The notes under the pieces: generated by a model | Seen by the model: the letters and a program-made list of their open reading frames with translations, nothing else | Told to the model about the DNA's origin: nothing | Database searches by the model: none | Origin: Chromera velia | Taxonomy: Eukaryota > Sar > Chromeraceae | DNA: 27,449 nt | Direction: 5' to 3' | Assembly (NCBI GenBank): GCA_018398765.1 | Contig: JAHBMJ010002205.1 | Location: 20,496 to 47,944 of the forward strand | Made by a program: the position numbers and the translations under genes | Shown: positions 18,850-27,449 of the stretch, piece after piece | How the letters are laid out: every line of letters starts with the position of its first letter | Position numbering within the stretch: position 1 is the stretch's first letter

Positions 18850-19394
18850 TGTGGGCAGCCTGTGCTTCAAGGCTCTAGCAGGACTGCATCTATGATGTAT
18901 TTCATTGTGTCAGCCTTTCTGCTTCGTGTGTCTTTGCACGTATATGAAAGCTTCCCCTGAAAGGCTCTGTGACAGTCCGACTCCACTCTACTGTAGGGCC
19001 TGTCTATGGTTATCTCTCAGTGTATATTCACCAGGGCCCTGCATATTTCTTTGTGCGACCACCAGGCGGTGCACTAAGGTCTGCCTGCTTGAAATCATAC
19101 TCAAAACTCTTCGGGATATTCTGGTAATTTTCTGGGTTGCTTGCCTGCTTTGGGATCACTGCCTCTTTTTTTACTGCACAATTTTGAATGTTCTGTGTGT
19201 CAGTCTGTGAATGAAGTGAAAGGAACTTTGAAGGAAAGGGGACATTCCTTAGCATATCCCTATCTTATCTCCGGCTCTCTCTCTCTCTCTCTCTCTCTCT
19301 GTCCGTGCGTGTGCGATGTGTACCTGTATGTACTTGTCAGTCTGAATAATGTGCGTGCTTATGTGTGCGTGCGATATAGCAGTGAGAGTGTGAA

Positions 19395-19421
19395 CTCACT
19401 CACTCTCTTTCTCTTTATCTT

Positions 19422-19454
<33 letters not shown>

Positions 19455-19511
19455 CTCTCTCTCTCTCTCTAGCTTTCGCTCTCTCTGTCTCTCTCTCCCC
19501 CCCTCTCTCTC

Positions 19512-19552
<41 letters not shown>

Positions 19553-19580
19553 ATGTATGTGTGTGTGTGTGTATGTGTAC
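19395..19580. repeat. Compound CT and GT microsatellite
   Basis: CTTTAT and CTTTCT units pass into a CT array and end in a GT/GTAT array. It lies about 60 bp upstream of copy A of the 246-bp repeat. Confidence 0.9.
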
Positions 19581-19641
19581 GAGGGAGCAGACAGGTGGCA
19601 ATTTTTGGCAAACGAAGTTTCAGGGAGAGATAGAGAGCGAG

Positions 19642-19887
19642 CGTAAGGATGTAGGCCCTCAGCTAGTCGTAGCTGGGATCAGCTCCTACATACAGATAAA
19701 GGTTCTGTCATGCATGGGTAGTTCTGCTATCTCTGTTCTGTAAGACAAACAACGGATGTCCTCATAGAGACTGCATGCTGCACAATTAATTCCCGGCATG
19801 CATGCATGCATGCGCCTTACGTACGTTATGCGCGCGTACTTCATTTCATCCTGATACAACTGTTTGTCAGACCTTCACAACGCTACG
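19642..19887 (+). repeat. 246-bp dispersed repeat, copy A
   Basis: It matches copy B (22265-22510) over its whole length with nine mismatches by my count and no indels. Both copies start CGTA and end CGCTACG, and the ends are weakly inverted (CGTAGGGATG against CGTAGCGTTG), suggesting a small non-autonomous DNA element. An internal hairpin CAGCTA-GTCG-TAGCTG (19660-19675) lies inside a larger GTAGG/CCTAC pairing. A GCATGCATGCATGCATGC run and a GCGCGCG patch are also present. No RNA family was recognised. Confidence 0.9.
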
Positions 19888-20697
19888 TGCCCCCTCCCTC
19901 TAGAGTGGCGTCCCGCCACTTCATCAGCATGAGGCAATTTGATCTCAAAAAGGCGCGGTCCATACAGAACGGTCTCGAATCTATGCAAGTCATCTCAAGT
20001 CATGTTCTCCTTCTTCCAGCCTTTGCTGCTGATTAGGCTTATGACGACTGATTGCAAAGCAGGCTCTCTTTTCTCACATGAAAAGCGGGATGAAGAATCG
20101 TTCACAGGATTTGAACCTGGAATGCAGCAGCACATGAGGTAAACTGTTTCTCTGATTGGCTAATCCGTAGCCAATACAGCCACCTCTGCCTACTTCAACT
20201 CTTGCTCTCTCTTTTTTCTGATCGATCTGAATGTCTGCTTTATTCCAGCTATCATGCTGCGCAAACAGAGTCTTCCCTTTCTGGCCGTCACTCACTGTCA
20301 GCTCTTCTTCTCTTTCTCCTTTGCTCTGTCTCTTAGTCTGTCTCCTTACTGCATACCACCTACTTCCGTCTCCTCCCTTCCTTTCTCATCCACACCGTGC
20401 CCTCTTCCTCCAACGCCGCGTCCCGCGGCCGAGCAAAGGCACGCAACGATTGAAACGATCACCGAGAAAAAAAAATTGCTGCTCAACGCAGGTGGGAAAA
20501 GTACAGACATGCAGACAGAACCAAACAGACGCGAAAAACCAAAGCAACCGCGTGTTAAAACAAAATGAAAGGACGTGGATGGACAGAAAAAGAGAAGCGT
20601 TGGAATGCGACTGTGAATGTATTCCGTCTCTAACTCTGGCCCACACACTTCACGACACACACACCTTTTAATGAAATGTTGCCATCGCATACTGTGC
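19888..20697. other. Spacer, no gene seen
   Basis: Open frames here are low-complexity and contradict one another between strands. A TTTGAACCTGG phrase (20109-20119) recalls a tRNA T arm on the minus strand, but no other tRNA arm accompanies it. Confidence 0.5.
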
Positions 20698-21120
20698 CTA
20701 CGGTTCAGAGAAATACTTTTGGATGTATTCGTTATGAGACAGTGGTTGGGTTTCTCTGGACTGGGCACCTCCTGCGTCTCCCTTTATGCTCGGCGTCTCC
20801 ACCCTGTCGCAGTGACGGATAGAGGCGAGTTGATACGTTTGCACATTCTTCCTCAGGGGAGGCGCTGCGCTCGAACCAAACCCCCTCTTCCCCTGCGTAC
20901 GACCCGTCTCCATGCTACTGCGAAGGCATACTGACGTGATTCTGTGTTGTTGCTCTCGAATTTCACGGGGGTCTCTAAGTTGGGGCACGGAGTTGCTGCT
21001 AAATCCCCCCCACTGCTCTTTCCCCCCCGTCGCTCTTGCTTGGTTTCCAAAAAGCGACGACTGCCTCTGCCTGAGGGCGTTGATTTCGGCTCTCTGAGTC
21101 TCTTGCCTCTTCCACTCCTT
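20698..21120 (-). other. Open continuation of the basic frame after an in-frame TGA
   Basis: This stretch is in the same minus-strand frame as the CDS at 21121-21936 and stays open for 140 codons after its TGA, ending at TAG. It begins KEWKRQETQRAEINALRQRQ, which resembles the earlier KEVKHCAEINTIRQ of the upstream part, so both halves probably derive from one coding sequence. The later part reads PQLRDPREIREQQHRITSV and ends YIQKYFSEP. The family is not recognised. Confidence 0.35.
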
Positions 21121-21936
21121 TCACTCCTCTTTCCTTCTTTTTCGGCCTTCCTGCACTGCAACCCTATCCTGTCTCTCTACTTGCACCTCTGCACTCACTC
21201 CTTGAAGGGAGGCACCAAGATTCGTCTGGTGGCTATCCCCACGAGCTTGCCGGATGGTATTGATCTCTGCACAGTGTTTTACCTCCTTCTGCCTCTCTCT
21301 CTTCCTCTGTTGTTTCTCTCTCCTTCTCTCGGCTTTCCCCTTCCCAGCTGCTTCGGTTCTGCCGATCATCATCGGCATGGGTTCCATCACTGGGACGGGC
21401 TGGACCGGACTGAATGACGGGGTTTCTTCACCGCTAGGGTCGTACATGTCAATATCTTCCTGGTCAGTCGGTCGACCAGCATGAGAAGACGGCCCCTCCC
21501 TGTCTTTTCCCTTCTCTTCGGCTTCTTCGGACGTCACCTGGAGGAAAGTACTCTGACCTCTATCTTCTCTCTCAACAGACTCTTTCTGGGTGGACAGGTC
21601 TACTGGCGCACCAGGGACGGACCTCACAGGCCTCCAATCACTTCTCCTGTGGGGACTTCTCTCCCGCTTCACATCCATCTGCAACCGTTGCGACGCAGAC
21701 AAGGGATTGTTATTGCTCCCCCCTCTCCCTGAAGGTGTCTTCTGCTTCTTTGTGCTGCCGTCTAATAAGCCGTTTGCTTGTTTGCGGGCCCAGGCTCCAG
21801 CGGTCAACTTCTGACTCCTTCGGGTCTTCGACTTCTTCAAAATTCCCTCTGTATCGGCAGGGGATCTTCTCGAAGGTGACTGCGGATTCCTCTTTTCTGA
21901 AGGGGCGGCTGTGGAAGACCCACCTGCAGCCTCCAC
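21121..21936 (-). CDS. Unrecognised basic, Ser/Arg/Lys-rich protein (possible exon or pseudogene)
   Basis: The minus-strand frame has about 271 codons, ending at TGA 21123-21121. The composition is strongly polar, with basic clusters such as GKAERRREKQQRKRERQKEV that would suit a nuclear protein. The middle is acidic (QEDIDMYDPSGEETPSF), followed by a Pro/Met stretch (PVQPVPVMEPMPMM). No known domain is visible. The first codon is GTG; the first in-frame ATG is at 21678, so either the protein starts there (about 185 aa) or an upstream exon supplies the start. A TATAAAA on the minus strand lies near 21995. The frame continues open past the TGA for 140 codons with an echo of the same sequence, which suggests a nonsense mutation, a cryptic intron or readthrough. 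The opposite strand also has open frames, but those are hydrophobic low-complexity. Confidence 0.4.
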   Translation of the reverse strand: MEAAGGSSTAAPSEKRNPQSPSRRSPADTEGILKKSKTRRSQKLTAGAWARKQANGLLDGSTKKQKTPSGRGGSNNNPLSASQRLQMDVKRERSPHRRSDWRPVRSVPGAPVDLSTQKESVEREDRGQSTFLQVTSEEAEEKGKDREGPSSHAGRPTDQEDIDMYDPSGEETPSFSPVQPVPVMEPMPMMIGRTEAAGKGKAERRREKQQRKRERQKEVKHCAEINTIRQARGDSHQTNLGASLQGVSAEVQVERQDRVAVQEGRKRRKEE

Positions 21937-22111
21937 AAGATTCTCTGCGAGTGTTCTGCCTTCTGTCAGGAGGGCTTGACCGTTCTTTTATACGTGAAGG
22001 ATGGGGATGTTCTTGAACCGGTCAAGAGCGTCAAGCAACAGAACAAAATTCCCGAACCGTTCTACTACCGACATGACTGCCAACTGACAAAGAAATTCAA
22101 AGGGCTCTGAA
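21906..22111 (+). other. Orphan Cys-rich plus-strand frame, possible exon
   Basis: Between TGA codons, the plus strand reads a frame with CSLHKILCECSAFC, LTVLLYVKDGDVLEPVKSV and PEPFYYRHDCQLTKKF. A CCACCTGCAG acceptor-like site lies near its start. The mixed composition is more protein-like than the surrounding frames, but it has no ATG and no recognised domain. It overlaps the 5' end of the minus-strand frame, so at most one of the two is real here. Confidence 0.2.
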
Positions 22112-22264
22112 AAAGGTGGCTTCTACTGAATTGGACTTCCTACAGTGACCGCGTGCAAAGCTCCATCGACAAGCAATGCAACTGCAGCGCGAAAGGCTGT
22201 TCGAACGATCAATCCAAAGAGAGCGCACGAACCCACTGAGGCTGGATCATGTGCTCCGCTACCA

Positions 22265-22510
22265 CGTAGGGATGTAGGCCCTCAGCTAGTCGTAGCTGGG
22301 ATCAGCTCCTACATACGGATAAAGGTTCTGTCATGCATGGGTAGTTTTGGTATCTCTGTTCTGTAAGACAAACAACGGATGTCCTCATAGAGACTGCATG
22401 CTGCACAATTAATTCCCGGCATGCATGCATGCATGCGCCCTACGCACATTATGCGCGCGTACTTCATTTCATCCTGACACAACTGCTTGTCAGACCTTCA
22501 CAACGCTACG
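22265..22510 (+). repeat. 246-bp dispersed repeat, copy B
   Basis: This is the second copy of the repeat at 19642-19887, in the same orientation, 2.6 kb away. The flanks of the two copies are unrelated, which argues for transposition or insertion rather than a larger segmental duplication. Confidence 0.9.
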
Positions 22511-23437
22511 GCGAGAGAGAGAAAGAGGCAGATAGATATACAATTCTGGAAGAAAGACATTGAGGCCGACACATACACCCTCTTTTTTTTGCACTATAGA
22601 GTTAAAAGACTATCTCAAACAGAGAGATAGAAAGAGGGATAAAAGATGAGGAGTAACTATTGTATAAGTGATGCAGACAGTGTTAAACACTATTGGTTAA
22701 GTCCTTCCTCGTCAAATGTCTCTGGCGTATACCATGCGTATCGAGCTTAATTGAGCTTCCACATTGACTAGCCGCTGTAAACATTGCGCTAACCAGATAT
22801 AATGTATGATTCAATCATTTTTTTCTTTCTTTTAAAAGCACTAGGGAAAAAAAGAGAAATTAACTTGAAAAACTAAAAAACGAGCTAAAAGATGAAGGGC
22901 ATGCACTCTAGAAAGTTTGGTGACCGATTCACTATAACTGTGAGTGACTATTTTAAACCAGCTAGTTTTCTAGTTAATTTTAGTTAATTTTTAGTTATAA
23001 GTTGTTCATCCGGGATTATCCGGGACCCTCGATATCCTCCCTTCACCGGGGCCACGGCATGCTCCCCAGGAGCATCAAGAGTTTAAAATTGAAATTTTCA
23101 GGTCAACCGGCCGCCCGTCTCTCAGTTCGAACCTGGCAGTGCATGACCATCAGTGACCGCATGGTCTCTTTTTGAAATTTTATTTCAGCCTTTCGCGGAT
23201 TTCTTTGTGTTGTCTCTCCTCTAGACATGTATGAGTGGACCAATGATTATCTACAGAAGCGCCTTGCTGACGAGTAGACTTCCTCCACGTCCACATCAAG
23301 AGTACAGCCAGTCGAGCTTCCGTCTACGTGCAACGGAGGAGACGGCAACAGAAAAGGGAGCTCAGCACACAAACCACTGTTAGCTCACGAAGCAGCCAAA
23401 GAAACCGTCCTAACACACAGCAAAAGAGAACAGGAAT
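22511..23437. other. Upstream region of the XPA gene, AT-rich in its first part
   Basis: 22511-23190 is AT-rich with TTAGTTAATTTTTAG-like runs (22970-23000). An in-frame TAA lies upstream of the XPA ATG, so the leader ends in this region. A 16-codon ORF (23227-23277) lies 160 bp upstream of the XPA start (listed separately). No RNA gene was found. Confidence 0.5.
23227..23277 (+). other. Short upstream ORF or terminal exon before XPA
   Basis: MYEWTNDYLQKRLADE followed by TAG. It is preceded by a pyrimidine-rich stretch ending CTCCTCTAG, which looks like a splice acceptor. It may be an upstream ORF in the XPA leader or the last exon of an undetected gene. The amino-acid make-up is protein-like, but the length is too short for a firm call. 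Confidence 0.25.
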
Positions 23438-24877
23438 ATGGAAACGACTGCGGGAGGCCTCCACGACCGACCAGCTCCTTCGCGGACTTCTGAGGAAAAC
23501 CAGTCCGATGGACACGTCCACCCCCCTTCCTCCCTCCACCCCGCCCGGCCTGTGTGTGTGGACATCGATGACGACGATGACGATTTGGATTTTGTGGAAA
23601 TTGCTCCACCTCCTCCCACCTCCCTGTCCACCAAAATGGGGGGGGTTGCCGCTCAATCTCTTCAAACACACACAGGCGGAGCAGGCTCGTCCTCTGCCCC
23701 TCCACTGTTTTCGTCTTCCTCCTCGTCCTCCGCCTCTGCATCCTCAGCTGTTGCGGGTGCCCCTCTTTCCTCCTCTCCGTCTTCCTCTTCTTCCCGTCAG
23801 TGTCTCCACTGTGGGGCGAGGGAGAATCTGGAGTTTGCGCTTGCGAATGTCGGGCACTTCGTGTGCATGAGCTGCTACAGAGAGCGGAAGGACTTCTACC
23901 GGCAGATCGCTCATGTAAGCTTTTGTTTACTTTCATACAGAAAAAGAAAAAGAATTCTGTATGAAAGTAAACGCATGAACTGCTACAGAGAGCGGAAGGA
24001 CTTCTACCGGCAGATCGCTCATGTAAGCTTTTGTTTACTTTCATGAAGAAAAAGAATTCTGTATGAAAGTAAATGCATGAACTGCTACAGAGAGCGGAAG
24101 GACTTCTACCGGCAGATCGCTCATGTAAGCACAGTTGCACGACCTCTGAGGAATGAATCGTGTACTTTTGAAAGCTGCTGTCAGTGTTGTCTAGTTTGAG
24201 CTGAGAAAGTGCAAGAAAGCAAGGCAACAAGCTCGTCTGTGCGCCCTTCCGCAAGCTGATCGTCTGGCAAAGGCCGGAAAATCACTCTTACTCCCCCCCC
24301 CTTTCTCTCACATACACACTCAAAGAAAGACGAAGTGGAAAAAGGGCGAAGAAGAAGAGGAAGGAGCACGTGCGCAGAAAAGCATCTGTATGTGCGTTGA
24401 CTTTGCATTCATGTATGAATGCACAGGATCGGTACACACGCAGAGAATTGAGTGAATTCCTGTTTCCTGAATTTGCAGAGCAACGCCATGAGGGAGTACG
24501 GCCTGTCGTCTGCAGAGCTGGAGAAGGGGAGGAATAGCGGCAAGCTGGCCGTCTCCTTTGCACCTAACCCGAGGGGATACAAGAACCAAATGAAGCTCTA
24601 CTTTGTCTTCCAGGTAAGAAGAAGACTTGTTCCTTGGAATAAAGGGTTCTCCCTCCGTGTGTTTTGTTGGAATGAAGGGTTCTCCCTCCATGCGTTTTCT
24701 TGAAATGAAGGGTTCTCCCTCCATGCGTTTTGTCTGTTTGCAACCAACTCTTGGCCGATTTCTTTCCCATTCTTGTATTTGATGGTACAGAAGTAGACCC
24801 ACTTGCACGTGCGGTCTCGTGTTTCCTTCCGCCCCTTTGTCACTTGATCTGAATCTGTGTTGCCTCTTTTCCACCAG

Positions 24878-24922
<45 letters not shown>

Positions 24923-24954
24923 GTGTGTGTGTGTGTGTTTGAGAGAGAGAGAGT

Positions 24955-24988
<34 letters not shown>

Positions 24989-25694
24989 GCGAAATTCTCT
25001 CCAAACTCTGTATGAATTCGGTCAGATCTCTGAACTCGGTGTTGTCTTCCGCTTGGCCCCCCCCCTCAGGTGTCGGCTTTGGGAGCGGAGAAATTTGGGA
25101 GTCTGGAGAAACTCCGGAGTGAAATGAATAGGCGGAGGGACGCGAAGGTCTTGGGGGGGGAGGGGGGAGGGACGGGAGGACGGGCAAGGGGAGAGACGGC
25201 AAGGAGTGCTGCTGGGTCATCTTCGGCGTTCGGTGCCTCTGAGTTTTCCGTTTCGTTGGCCTCTCTGTCGGGAGGCGTAGGAGAGGAGGAGGGTTCCTTC
25301 GGCAGTGGAGACGGGAGGGGGGGGGGATCAAGGGAGGTCAAGGGCACCAAAAAGGTTGTCAAAGAGGGTGGAAAGGGGACGGGAGGAAAGGGAAAGAGCA
25401 AAGAGGAGACGACCGGAAAGAAGAAAAAAGGAAAGAAGGCTGAAGAAGAGAAGGAGAAATCTCAGGTCAGGCACAAACCCTGAGAGTCAGATCTTGTATT
25501 GGGCAAAGAGGCCTGCCTGTGCTTGTACAAGTGTGTGAGCTGTTTGCTCTGTATGCCCCCCGGTGGCCGGAAGGATACGATTTGCGTGCGCATGTGTCGG
25601 GGCAGGCGGCCAAGCAGGCAGAGAAAGAGGAAGGAGAGGAAGGAAGTCACCGGCATCTGTGCGCGATTGCGTGTGTGTGTGTTGCGTTGCCGTT

Positions 25695-25750
<56 letters not shown>

Positions 25751-25934
25751 CGTGTTTGAGTGCCAGGAAGTAGAAAAAGGGAATTCCGCCTGCGTGTGTA
25801 TCTCGTCCTCAGATGCTTCCACAGTGAGAAAGAGTCTATCTGAGCTGCCCAAACAATGGAACCACCCATCTGATTTCTGCCTGCAGGAAGATGTCCAGCC
25901 TCTGCCTCCACCCCCAGAGCCTATCGTGATCTGA
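23438..25934 (+). CDS. XPA: XPA/Rad14 DNA-damage recognition protein
   Basis: Four exons, all phase 0, give about 351 aa: 23438-23914, 24479-24613, 25070-25465, 25887-25934. XPA is a nuclear scaffold of nucleotide excision repair that binds distorted DNA and partners such as RPA and TFIIH. Zinc ligands are Cys122, Cys125, Cys143 and Cys146, with the same C-x2-C-x17-C-x2-C spacing as human XPA. The XPA_C part follows: REYGLSSAELEK (matching the LLKDCDLEK region), FAPNPRGYKNQMKLYFVFQV (matching the KKNPH...MKLYLKLQ region), and FGSLEKLRSEMNRRRD (matching the EVWGSQEALE helix). The N-terminus has an acidic stretch, VDIDDDDDDLDFVEI, that could be a SUMO-interacting motif, then a Ser/Ala-rich linker. 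Exon 3 ends in Gly- and Lys-rich low complexity, longer than in human XPA (273 aa). An in-frame TAA upstream supports this ATG. Skipping the last intron would end the protein at 25483. Exon 1's 3' end is triplicated. Confidence 0.9.
23865..24130 (+). repeat. Triplicated exon end plus 5' splice site, with palindromic spacers
   Basis: A 56-bp segment carrying the last 50 bases of XPA exon 1 and GTAAGC occurs at 23865-23920, 23973-24028 and 24075-24130. Copies 2 and 3 are identical and differ from copy 1 at one base. Spacer 1 (23921-23972) contains an 18-bp perfect inverted repeat with a 12-nt A/G loop; spacer 2 (24029-24074) is a shortened, damaged version. All three donors read CTCAT|GTAAGC. 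Confidence 0.97.
24636..24734 (+). repeat. Three tandem 33-bp units in XPA intron 2
   Basis: Units at 24636-24668, 24669-24701 and 24702-24734 share AAGGGTTCTCCCTCC and a CGTTTT-type end. They lie in the intron 24614-25069. The copies differ by only a few bases. Confidence 0.92.
24879..24991. repeat. CT-GT-GA compound microsatellite in XPA intron 2
   Basis: A CT array (24879-24922) passes through a short GT array into a GA array (24941-24977) and GAGC units. The CT and GA arms are complementary, so the transcript can fold into a long hairpin about 80 bases before the splice acceptor. Confidence 0.93.
25695..25746. repeat. CT and GT microsatellite in XPA intron 3
   Basis: A CT array followed by a GT array, inside intron 25466-25886. 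Confidence 0.93.
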
Positions 25935-27449
25935 TGGGCTTCCTTCAGGGAGCTCGAGCGCTTTTGGAGCTTTCTCGATCTGTCTCTGAGTCCCGGGCCC
26001 TGTCTGCACATGCAGCTGTCCTGAATACCTTCCAATAGCGTCATGGGGCAGCTGGGCGGGCGAGGGAAATCATTTGTAGATGAAGCTTTTCATGGATTCG
26101 CGCCAGTGCATGGAGGCACATGGAGGAATGAAGCCACCCAGAAGTCACGATGCACGACAAGAAGTGTGCATTCGTGTCTGTATCATCAGACTGTATGCAT
26201 AGAACTTTTATTGTATCATGGTGGGAGCGTGTAGCACTGTGTAGGTACAAGCCGGGGCCTTCAAGCTGTTCAGCAAAATCTGTGTGACCTACTGTCCGTC
26301 AAGTTAGTTGTCAAGGTTCGTGCGGCTCGTGCCAGTGAGTGAGATCATCAATGCGGATGGATGTCAAAGTATAGATGTCAACATTGTCAAACTAACACTT
26401 AAAGCCGGGTTTCATTACCCTGATTCCCCTCTAGCCCCCCTTACCATGCACCACAGTGGCACAGTGTTAGCTACAGTGACTATACTTAAATTAAAGATTG
26501 AAGTCCAATTATTAAGCATATAATCATACTACTATAATGATTTATTATCAGATTTAATAAGTCGTTTGAAACCCTGCTTGTCGTTTGTTAAACTTTGTTT
26601 ACTTAGTTCTTTACTTAAACTTCAGCCTTTATATAAGTTTTGCATGCATCGGGCGTATTCCCTACTTCTTACTGCACTGTTTAACCTTAGGTTTAACCGC
26701 CCTTGGGCAGCCCCTCTAGCTTCTATGTATATAACTACATACAAAACTTTGAGATTAGAATTAAAACGGTAATAAAACCGATTAAAACGGTCGTAAACAA
26801 GGTTAGACTAGGTCTTAAATAATGTTAAACAAACTTTTTGATGGAGGTAAAATTCCTGGTAAATATAGAGGTAAATAATGTTTGTCAGTTTCTTAAAATG
26901 AATGTCTCGTCATGTCGGCAATGATGTCGCGTAATATCGCGGCGTACACAGTCGCCTAGACAGTCACGCCCCCCCTTTTTTTTTATTAACTATATGTCTG
27001 AGTCATATCTTTCAATTTCTCTTAGAAAATTTAAGGTCGAATGCTAGGGTTCACACTTTAAAGTTCTAAAGAAAGAAAGAAAGGAAGTTTGTCTGAGTTT
27101 TGCTTGTTTTGAGCTTTACTTCGAAAAGGCTATGAATCAGGTCCCCCCCCTCATTCAAATGGAAAGACTAGATTGTTTATACTAAACGTTTTATGAACCT
27201 AAAACGTTTTGTGCCCTAAATAGAGTGCACCTAGCTATGCAAACACTTAAAACGTAACTTTTTGTTTAGTATAATTTCAAGTACAGTCTCATTTTTTCTT
27301 TCGTTTTTTTGTATCAGTCGATACAACCTCACCCACAACTTTGAGTCTTTGACACATTGCTGTCAAATCTGTGTGCTGTGTTGCTGTCTTGTGCTGTCTG
27401 GCCTCTTCTGTGTCCTAGGCTGTGTTGATGGGGGTGCAAACAAGAAGGG
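25935..27449. other. Downstream spacer of XPA, AT-rich from about 26370; no gene seen
   Basis: The first part is the likely XPA 3' untranslated region. From about 26370 the DNA is AT-rich and resembles the other AT-rich islands of the window. An 11-bp perfect inverted repeat (27177-27187 and 27264-27274) brackets 76 bp that contain further AAAACG phrases. Open frames are short and unconvincing. Confidence 0.55.

Larger units (their letters stand above)
17660..19641. other. Spacer with microsatellites, no gene seen
   Basis: No convincing coding frame or RNA gene was found. The stretch holds an ACTG tetranucleotide array (about 18565-18660), a GA array (about 18800-18848), a CT array (about 19275-19302) and a compound CT/GT array (about 19395-19580). 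Confidence 0.6.

Noticed and set aside
20100-20130. tRNA T-arm-like TTTGAACCTGG on the minus strand; a similar TTCGAACCTGG near 23126
   Set aside because: Isolated T-loop matches without D arm, anticodon arm or acceptor stem.
23915-23940. 26-nt GT-AG mini-intron in XPA spacer 1
   Set aside because: It has intron-like ends, but removing it shifts the frame to an early TGA and the length is implausibly short.
23385-24254. 289-codon minus-strand frame
   Set aside because: It lies opposite XPA exon 1 and its triplicated end, and repeats the same phrase because of the duplication. XPA on the plus strand has conserved zinc ligands and spacing.

Overview
This is nuclear DNA of a eukaryote. The genes carry GT-AG introns, the protein families are eukaryotic, the intergenic DNA is full of microsatellites and small repeats, and there is a Ty1/copia retrotransposon fragment. 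One gene starts with a hydrophobic signal peptide followed by a Phe-containing transit-peptide-like stretch. That is the bipartite leader used by algae and alveolates with a complex red plastid. My best guess is a chromerid alga such as Chromera velia; this is an inference from gene style, not from a database match.

Layout. 1-1491: 3' end of a copia pol gene (reverse transcriptase and RNase H) ending in a polypurine tract. 2062-2742: a degenerate MYND zinc-finger fragment (minus strand) and a stop-broken short frame (plus strand). 2743-3554: AT-rich spacer. 3555-5581 (minus): two-exon gene for a probably plastid-targeted coiled-coil plus NFACT-R protein, with a 911-bp intron made largely of microsatellite. 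6002-7555 (plus): single-exon ankyrin-repeat protein, divergent from the previous gene, carrying a 40-bp tandem repeat read in all three frames. 7556-9789: AT-rich then pyrimidine-rich spacer. 9790-16930 (minus): 13-exon gene for a secreted modular glycoside-hydrolase-like protein of about 1446 aa. 16931-20697: spacer with a 190-bp foldback element, microsatellites and copy A of a 246-bp repeat. 20698-21936 (minus): unrecognised basic frame with one internal TGA. 22265-22510: copy B of the 246-bp repeat. 23438-25934 (plus): XPA/Rad14 DNA-repair gene in four exons, whose first 5' splice site and flanking exon end are triplicated around a palindromic spacer. 25935-27449: mostly AT-rich spacer.

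The genes do not form a pathway. The secreted enzyme looks like a bacterial-type polysaccharide-degrading protein that acquired introns, a carbohydrate-binding insertion and mucin-like threonine linkers. The NFACT-R protein points to plastid translation or ribosome quality control, and XPA to nucleotide excision repair. The least expected structures are the triplicated splice donor in XPA, the three-frame 40-bp expansion in the ankyrin gene, the binding module inserted in the hydrolase barrel, and the NFACT-R protein without an NFACT-N domain. Exon joins were derived by reading GT/AG sites, phase and family conservation by eye; no transcript data were available.
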